NCBI GenBank assembly: GCA_003290165.1
Contig: QNQO01000525.1
Coordinates: 310,001-374,000, forward strand
Origin: Berberis thunbergii
Taxonomy: Eukaryota > Streptophyta > Magnoliopsida > Ranunculales > Berberidaceae
Direction: 5' to 3'
DNA length: 64,000 bases
Part shown: positions 57,604 through 64,000 of the stretch, piece by piece
Position numbering within the stretch: position 1 is the stretch's first letter
Layout: the number at the start of each line of letters is the position of its first letter
The notes under the pieces: generated by a model
Told to the model about the DNA's origin: nothing
Databases searched by the model: none
What the model saw: only the letters and a program-made list of their open reading frames with translations
Position numbers and translations under genes: made by a program

Positions 57604-58639
57604 TACACATGCTAAGGACCGACATATTTCTAAAAATACCAAGAAATCAAACTTCTAAGCACTCCTCAGTCATGAGGTTATTTTTCCCATTAGAAAACTC
57701 TTCTTCCTGAAATTTGGTCTGACGTGGCTTAGCCTTTGTAATTTGAGCAATCTAATGTCATCATTCAGGTTTTTGTTGTCCGCTATATTCTCAAGAGTCT
57801 GGTACTTCATTGGAGGTCATTATGGAGGCATGCATGGATGGAACCCAGAATCATGGACTTGGACAATGGTGTGGAATTGGATTAATGAATTTCCATGGAT
57901 TGCTGCATTGTACACAAATATTTTCTACTGGGTTATGCTTATGGGGAGATGTATGATTTTTTAGCAACATTTTATCTATTTTATGTACAGTTCTTTCATG
58001 TTGTCTTTTCTTTAGCTTAATTTTGCAAAATTTTCTTATTAGCTATGTTTTCCTTTGAGTGTGTATGGTTATACATATCCAATACACGAATTCCATTACC
58101 AGTGTCAATTGTATAAACTGCATTCCTAATAAGTGGCCTAAATTTGGTTGGGGTTTTTTTTTTTCCAATTACATTTTGGAACACTTATCTCTAAGCTCAA
58201 TAACGAAATTTCATAATATGGTGTAGGTTACAAATTTAAGCTAAGAAGAGCGTAGCTTTAGTTTAAAAGCTTGAAGATTTCTATCTCATTCAAGAAAATT
58301 GTAGTCTTCGGAAAAGTAAGTTACATTGTTTCTAATTGAAATTGAATAATGTTGATTAGGTTTAGACTCTAAATTCTCTTTGGGCTTTGATTTTATTCCA
58401 TTGTTCATTTCCCTTGTTATTAATAGAAGTTTACATAAAATAAAAATCATCTAGATTGTCGCAATGCGTGCTGTATCAGCTACAGAAATTGCCCTAGTAT
58501 ATGGTTTGGAACCTCTTTGTGGTGCTGGTTTCTCTTAGGTGAAAGGTGGGGCACTGCTAGATGTATTGGTGCTGCCCTCATACTGGGTGAGAGGACTAGT
58601 TCATTATTGTCATTGATTTTCTTTTTCATTTGTTTATTT

Positions 58640-58860
58640 ATTTATTTTGGAAAGGTTCAAATTTTATTGAAAAGGGAGTGAAAAAAAAAACACAGAAAAA
58701 TAAAATTACAACCAGGATTACAAAGTAGAAACACCCCCTACTCCGATAACAATACAAAGTCATAAACCCCCCAAGGGCGCAAGTGTTCTGATACAAAATC
58801 TCTAAGCAAATAAAAAAAAGTCTGAAATAAATCTAACAATCTCAATAAGAAATTAGGCAT
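58640..58860 (-). mobile_element. Possible antisense LINE 3' end
   Basis: Read on the minus strand it ends CAATAAAATTTGAACC followed by an AAAT-rich tail (58,635-58,650), like plant L1 elements. The internal part has no frame. Lies after the last EamA exon seen. Confidence 0.35.
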
Positions 58861-59329
58861 TGAGTTTCAGTTAATGGGATGTGTGTTCATGAGTGTTTGT
58901 TGGTTGTTGTTGTTGTTCTTGATTTTAGTTTTGTGTTTCTGTAACTGCTGATGCGAGTCTTTCACTCCCTTTGCTATGTACACTCCTTATATTAATGAAT
59001 TTGTTGTCGTTTAAATGATATAAAATAATAATAATAAGTATATAAAAGGAAAGTAATTGTGCATATGTTGGCCACCAATAAATGAATTTAATTAAAGCAA
59101 AGTAATTGTGTATATGTAAGAAAGAAAAGATCTTAGATTCCACTCTCTGTCTCTCTATGAAGTTTGCAGGTCGAGTGGATGGGTTGTGTCAAGTGTGGTG
59201 TCGGTGGGGCTGAGTCTGTAGCCTGACTGTTTCTTTCTTTCTTCCTACTAAAATTGAATCAAAGCAAAGGCAGGCAAATGGGTGGTTCGATCCCTCTTAA
59301 TTACTTCACAAACTTTACTTAACTCTGTG

Positions 59330-59521
59330 TTTTGGAACTCTCTTACAATAACTTTGGTTGAGAAATCCCCCTTGAGAACCTCAATAGCTAACCTACAAAA
59401 GTTATTTCATTTCTCTATTTTTGGTAATTTTCTTTCAGAGGAGATACCTACTGAGTTGTTTCAAATGCTCAATTTGGAAACTTTGCACCTCAGCAGTAAC
59501 CCCTTGAAAGTGTCACGCTGA
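59330..59521 (+). pseudogene. Leucine-rich repeat fragment (LRR receptor-like)
   Basis: Plus-strand pieces read LELSYNNFG, a stop, EIPLENLNS, a stop, then in another frame NLQKLFHFSIFGNFLSEEIP and TELFQMLNLETLHLSSNPLK. These are about two and a half plant extracellular LRR units (consensus LxxLxLSxNxLxGxIP), as found in receptor kinases and receptor-like proteins. The stops and the frameshift show decay. No kinase domain or signal peptide nearby. Confidence 0.65.
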
Positions 59522-59529
59522 TATGAAAT

Positions 59530-60239
59530 AAATCATGTCTAGTTGATACAACATCTTTTGTTTTAGTTATTCTGATTGTCTTGCCCATTTTTTTGTAATA
59601 CTTCGCAGTTTTCTTCTACGTTTTGGGTTGTTTTAGTCAATAATTTGTAAACCATATCAACATTTATGCTTTTGAATGCACAAAAGAAGTACCAACCTAT
59701 GGGTGAAGCATTTATGGATGAAGGTAATATACATGTAGCTGATTTTAGATTGTTTTTTTGTCCTCTATACATGTTAACGTTTTCTTTTTTGTTTTGATAC
59801 TTGGAACTTAAAAGCACATCCTACTATTTTAGGTCCAAAATGAGTGATACTACATAGTTAGACAAAATCGTAGGATTCAAATTTCATGGTTTAGCTGGAT
59901 TTTCAGTTAATTGATATCGCTATAATTGATTAAATTCAATCGCACTCAATAAGAAATTATACTTGTAAGAGTTTTGATATATCTTTATGTTTATGTGGCT
60001 GGATGAAGAAGAAGATGAAGGATGAAGAAGAAGAAAGTGACTTAAAAAAAGATTCTATGTACTTTGAAGAAATGACATTTTCATGTTATGTTTATGTACA
60101 TGTCATGTAATAACTAATGAGATTTATTTAGTTTGCGATTGTACTTATGTTTCTACCATTTATTAAACTAGTACGATTATGCTATAATTGAGGATTTTCT
60201 TACATGGACGGTTTCTATTTACTATTGTATTTTAATAGC
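59530..60239. other. Spacer, nothing recognised
   Basis: AT-rich sequence with no supported gene or repeat. May belong to the CACTA element ending at 60,607. Confidence 0.4.
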
Positions 60240-60607
60240 ACGTAAAATATCGCAAATGATGCCAACATAGCTAAAAACAAAAGGGCAAAAAAAAATGTCA
60301 TAGACTTTTAACAACACTTTTAAAGTGCCATGATTAATTAACTTTAAAAAAAACTGTTATGTAACAACATCTTTTAAACGCTATGAATAATATTAGAACA
60401 ACGTTCAACACTATACAACAACAATTTCTAAATGTTGTAAAAAATGTTACAACAGGGAGTTAAAACCCTATTAAAATAACGCTCCAAAAATGCTATCATA
60501 GAACACGACTTTTAATAACGTGAGCTATCACAATATGTCATTTAACACTATCATATCCAATTATATTGTTTTTGGCATTGCTATAAATGTGGATTTTTAG
60601 TGTAGTG
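60240..60607 (+). mobile_element. Right end of a second CACTA family
   Basis: Ends GGATTTTTAGTGTAGTG, the inverse of CACTACACTAAAAATCC. It is preceded by many direct and inverted AACAAC/ACGCT/TTTTAA motifs such as AAACGCTATG and AACGCTCC, a subterminal repeat region. Its sequence differs from the ACGG/CCGT family elsewhere in the window. The left terminus was not found. Confidence 0.55.
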
Positions 60608-60789
60608 TGTGCTTGTCGATTGGGATTAGTTTGCTCATGGTGACTTTGCTGAGGGATGCAGTGACTCGAACGAGACATAGGTTAGCTAGTCCGAAAGGTA
60701 TATGTTAGTTTGATTTATTATTAAAGCCAGTCTTTATTAATCAATGCAATATAACACAAAGTTTAAGTTAAAATTAGGTAATACTATCT

Positions 60790-61145
60790 TGTCGATGTTG
60801 GTTTTCCATTAGTTTCTAGTATACTTAAACCATATTGCGGGACACGAGACCATCTGTGTCATTATGGTAATCACCAACCTGAAACCCCAAAGGAATTATT
60901 TAACTTTCGACATTTATCATTATGTACTGTCATTGAGAAGACCATCAGGTTGTTGAAAAAAATATTTGCACACATTAGGAATAGTACTTTCATTCCATAG
61001 TATGAAAACACGAGCAAAAATAGTTATTGCATGTTATGCATTACACAATTTCTTGAGGGATAAAAATCAAAATGATGTGTGTGAGGGGGATGACTCTGAT
61101 GAGAATGAAGATGATAATGATGTTGGCGTTGTTATTGTTTCCTAA
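60790..61145 (+). pseudogene. PIF/Harbinger transposase C-terminal remnant
   Basis: In a plus frame the segment reads GNHQPETPKELFNF and RHLSLCTVIEKTIRLLKKIF. After a frameshift it continues TRAKIVIACYALHNFLRDKN, then an acidic tail rich in DEDDND. The (K/R)ELFNxRHxxLRxVIERxF and KIVIACxALHNFI patterns are those of the DDE domain of plant Harbinger (HARBI1-like) transposases. The catalytic aspartates further upstream are not found, probably because the CACTA end at 60,607 lies there. Frameshifted and truncated. Confidence 0.75.
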
Positions 61146-61532
61146 CCTATATGGAAATTATTAAGGGAAATGATGGCACTTGAGATGTACTCAAATAGAA
61201 ATCGTCGTTAGTTATATTGTTTACATTAGCCCTATTTTATTTTGACTTATAGAATTTTGTATGAGATCTCTTGTATTATTCTGGTTTAGCTAATGTTGTT
61301 TATTGCATGAAACTCTATGTATGTGCATTTTTTTAATCTTTAATTTAATGAGACTTGATTTAATTTCATGTTGGTTAAGTTTTTCATTGTTAAATTTAAT
61401 TTTTTTTTTTTTGTTGTTGTTAGACATACTTCAATCTATCTATGTCCTTCAAATGTCTTGTTGTTGATTATTTTTTGCTACTAGTTGTGGATTACTAGCA
61501 TTTGTGCAAGTATGATATTGTTTTAATTTAGG

Positions 61533-61860
61533 ATGACATCTCAAGCGGAAAACTCTTCTAGAAAACAATTTCGTTGGAATGTACTTAAAAATGATTTTAT
61601 GGTAAATGTATTATATGAAGAAGCAATCAAATGTGCAAATAAGTCTGACAATAGGTGAAGGCCAGATGCACTAGGTTGTGTTGTGAAGGAGCTCAATAAG
61701 AAGACTGGAGAGTTGCCTACACGTGAAAATATTCGAGCTAGACTTAAGACAATGAAAAAAGTTTACTTGTCCGTGAGGGAGGTTATGAAATAAAATGGCT
61801 TTGAATTTGATTCGGCAACCCAGTGTGTTATAGCTGATGATGATGTCAGATACATACTGG
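61533..61860 (+). pseudogene. Harbinger Myb/SANT-like second protein remnant
   Basis: From ATG 61,533 the frame reads MTSQAENSSRKQFRWNVLK, a stop after CANKSDNR, then LGCVVKELNKKTGELPTREN and LKTMKKVYLSVREVMK, another stop, and NGFEFDSATQCVIADDDV. This is the Myb/SANT-like DNA-binding domain that accompanies Harbinger transposases and helps them bind DNA and enter the nucleus. Its position just downstream of the transposase remnant in the same orientation agrees. Two stops make it dead. Confidence 0.7.
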
Positions 61861-64000
61861 TAATGTTACTACTATATGTTTTGTTTCATCAATTTTAACC
61901 CTTCACCTAATAATTATAACTAGTACACTTTATTTGAATTTCATAGGCACAAAGTGACGCATCTAGTTTTTCTTAATATTATTCAAATTTCACCAGGGTA
62001 CCACGATTTTGCAATCAAGATTTACAACAAGGATATATGTAAGGATCGAGAAATATTTACACATATCTTGAGGAATATATCATTCTCGTAAATCGTACCA
62101 CGTCACCCTAGTTGTAAACATGATTGCAAAATTTTGATTCCCAAGTATTTTCAATGTTTTTGTTAGTATTAAAAAATTCTATTTGTTGGTCTAATCTATG
62201 AAGTTTGGTTGCAGGCTATCTTTTAATCTTGCCAAATCGGATCCCCTGAGGTGAAATAGCTTGAAAGAAGTTCTAAGATTCTGTTAGATCCAAATGGATC
62301 TGAAGAAGATGATGACATATACAATGATACAATCTCATGATTGATAATCTGAACATTGTGAGGGTTCCTGAAGAGCCTTTCCTCACACACAAATATTATG
62401 TAATGATTTGGTGTCTGCAATATGGAAATCATGGAATAATTTGAATATGCTGTTGTAGATTTATGGTTTAATGGGTAGATCAGTGAATCAGATATTCCCA
62501 ACTCAAGCCCAATAGGCCTAAGGCCACTATTTGAGCTTGGGCTTGTACAAACCCAATCAAAACGGGATGGAATCTGGTACATAATTTTCGAAAACCCGAC
62601 TTGATATCATACTCATAATTCAAAACAAGGGTAAATTTGGGTTTAGCTACTACATTCCTGCGTCACTGGATTAAGAAAGACAAAATGAGTTTTATGGACA
62701 AATTAAAAGGGACTCGAACTTCGGCCAGTTGACAAAAACTGACCCAAAGTCTAAACCCAAGCCCAAGCCATATATCGGTCGTGATAATTTTATTCTTATT
62801 TGGATTAATAATTATGTTTTCCTTTTGTAAAAGTCTCACACGATATCCATTTATTCTCACACCATATATATTTGTAAGTCCAATAAGATAAAAAAGAAGA
62901 AGCCCATTATGACTAACACATGGTTATGGTTATGTGATAAAGACAATAATCCCAATAAATAAGATACCAAGATGATAATGTTCTTTATTAACATTAGCAT
63001 GTAATTGGCTATATTAAAGCAGTGGTCAGGATTTTTTTTAAATCCCCTAAAGTAAACTCTTTAGATTGAGAGTTCATATTCCTGACCTAGCATCCTCCTC
63101 AGTCATCTATGCTCTTGGAGATATGTGTTATCACACATTTTTGAACCGTCCCTTTCTAATGTTATGTATCCCAAGGAAGAATAGATGGCATCTCTGGATG
63201 CTTAGCTAAATGTGTTTGGCTTATCTTGCGCTTGTTTTTTTAGGAGGTTAAAAGTTCTGAACAAGCTTCTAAATGAATTTTATTTTGCTTCTGATTGAGC
63301 TGTTGATTAGAAGTTGTAAAATTAAAAGATGTTTGTTTTTAGGTGTTGAAGTAGACTTGTTTGACAATTTTATCCCACGAATAAATATTGTGCTTAAAAT
63401 CATATCCAATAATAATCCAAATCCTAGATAATGGTGCAATATTTTTCAGTACAAGAATATCGAAAATACAGGGATAAAAAAAGCTTGGAAAATACATAAA
63501 GGGAGAGTTAGAGATATGACAAAAAACTTGAAAACTACTGAGAAATAAAACAAAGATGAATGAGAGAAACGTGATAAGTTTCTTACTGTTAAAGAGTCCT
63601 TATGAAGCTGGGTAGAGCGACAATGCTTGGTAAAGAAAATGAAGACATGACGTCAAAATTTAACTCAACTTGTTTTTAAGAAAATGTGATAACAATTGTC
63701 ATTACAAAATTATTTCAAGATTACTATTAGATTCATTTTTGAGTCAGCACTCAGTGCTAAGTGATCAACAACTCCCTTTTGTTTATTCTAATCAGAACTA
63801 AAAACAAACGCTCTTATTTAAGTGTCTCACTTCTTATTCCAAACTTCTGAAAACACCCTCTTAGCTTAATGCTTACTTTGCATTATAACATGTTTTTCTC
63901 CATGAGAATCACGTTTGAAAATATTGGAATATTTAGGATATTTCCACTTTTTGAGTAAAGGATAAAAATAATGATATTTTTGTTGGGACAAATACCAATA
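61861..64000. other. Spacer, nothing recognised
   Basis: AT-rich sequence. The open frames at 62,223-62,582 and 62,663-62,860 (minus) resemble nothing known. The Harbinger element's right end is not resolved. Confidence 0.5.

Larger units (their letters stand above)
51267..58590 (+). pseudogene. EamA/DMT-family plant transporter pseudogene, split by two insertions
   Basis: Pieces in order: 51,267-51,330 (NIPIVKEIEAIMDSAAFAVV), a foldback insertion (51,361-51,530), 51,540-51,650 (KARGDVQTRNSGKELGICIS, then a TAG stop, ALGLITSDA), 51,797-51,823 leading into VGVH, the copia insertion, 57,609 onward (MLRTD), 57,767-57,951 (VWYFIGGHYGGMHGWNPESW and TWTMVWNWINEFPWIAALYT) and 58,455-58,590 (AMRAVSATEIALVYGLEPLC and IGAALILG). 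The order and motifs match plant EamA-type drug/metabolite transporters with ten membrane helices. Besides the insertions there is a probable 2-bp deletion near 57,933 and a roughly 10-bp deletion in the GFAWFLLGERWG stretch near 58,535. Upstream exons are not visible. Not inside the CACTA element, so possibly the remains of a resident gene. Confidence 0.8.

Overview
The window is plant nuclear DNA from a dicot-like, AT-rich genome. The evidence is GT-AG introns, an intact NAC transcription factor, Ty1/copia and gypsy-type retroelement debris, CACTA, hAT and PIF/Harbinger DNA transposons, and many exon fragments of conserved plant genes. Only one gene looks intact: a three-exon NAC factor at 8,753-9,971. 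Almost everything else is transposon or transposon-borne gene fragment.

Layout. 1-3,848 is the right part of a large CACTA element that starts before the window. It carries one soluble inorganic pyrophosphatase exon and ends inside a copia element (3,849-6,909, minus). Then come the NAC gene and its promoter, a hAT-like element with an 8-bp target duplication (10,853-11,633), and a LINE-like sequence ending in poly-A at 15,304. A decayed gypsy-type element with a 'putative gypsy type transposon' domain follows (about 17,567-27,049). It is split by a 3.6-kb TG...CA insertion (18,691-22,300, target duplication AAAAC) that carries a PPR gene fragment, and by a 660-bp hAT MITE (25,595-26,254, target duplication CAAAGAAC).

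The most striking part is 27,053-50,294. I read it as two nested CACTA elements of one family in opposite orientations. The outer element runs 27,053-50,294 (target duplication GAT) and the inner one 34,612-46,174 (target duplication AAA). The family has two different ends, called X and Y here, sharing CACTACACCAAAA and arrays of ACGG/CCGT palindromes. I find no transposase. Together the two elements carry fragments of at least eleven host genes. Outer: F-box protein, DEAD-box RNA helicase, ALDH3, release factor 1, proteasome alpha-4, HMGB and ADP-glucose pyrophosphorylase small subunit. Inner: clathrin heavy chain, ABCG transporter, plastid-type sugar transporter, folate-biopterin transporter and an unrecognised Ser-rich protein. 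Every recognised fragment reads in the Y-to-X direction, in both elements despite their opposite genomic orientation; the pyrophosphatase exon in the first element obeys the same rule. In both complete elements the first recognised coding exon next to Y is a gene's ATG exon.

Right of 50,294 lies a pseudogene of an EamA/DMT-type transporter (51,267-58,590). It is broken by a palindromic foldback insertion and by a full-length copia element (51,824-57,603, target duplication TACAC). The last part holds an LRR fragment, one end of another CACTA family (ending at 60,607) and a decayed PIF/Harbinger element. I saw no CRISPR, rRNA or tRNA genes. Exon boundaries are read by eye from splice signals and remembered protein families; no alignment was run.
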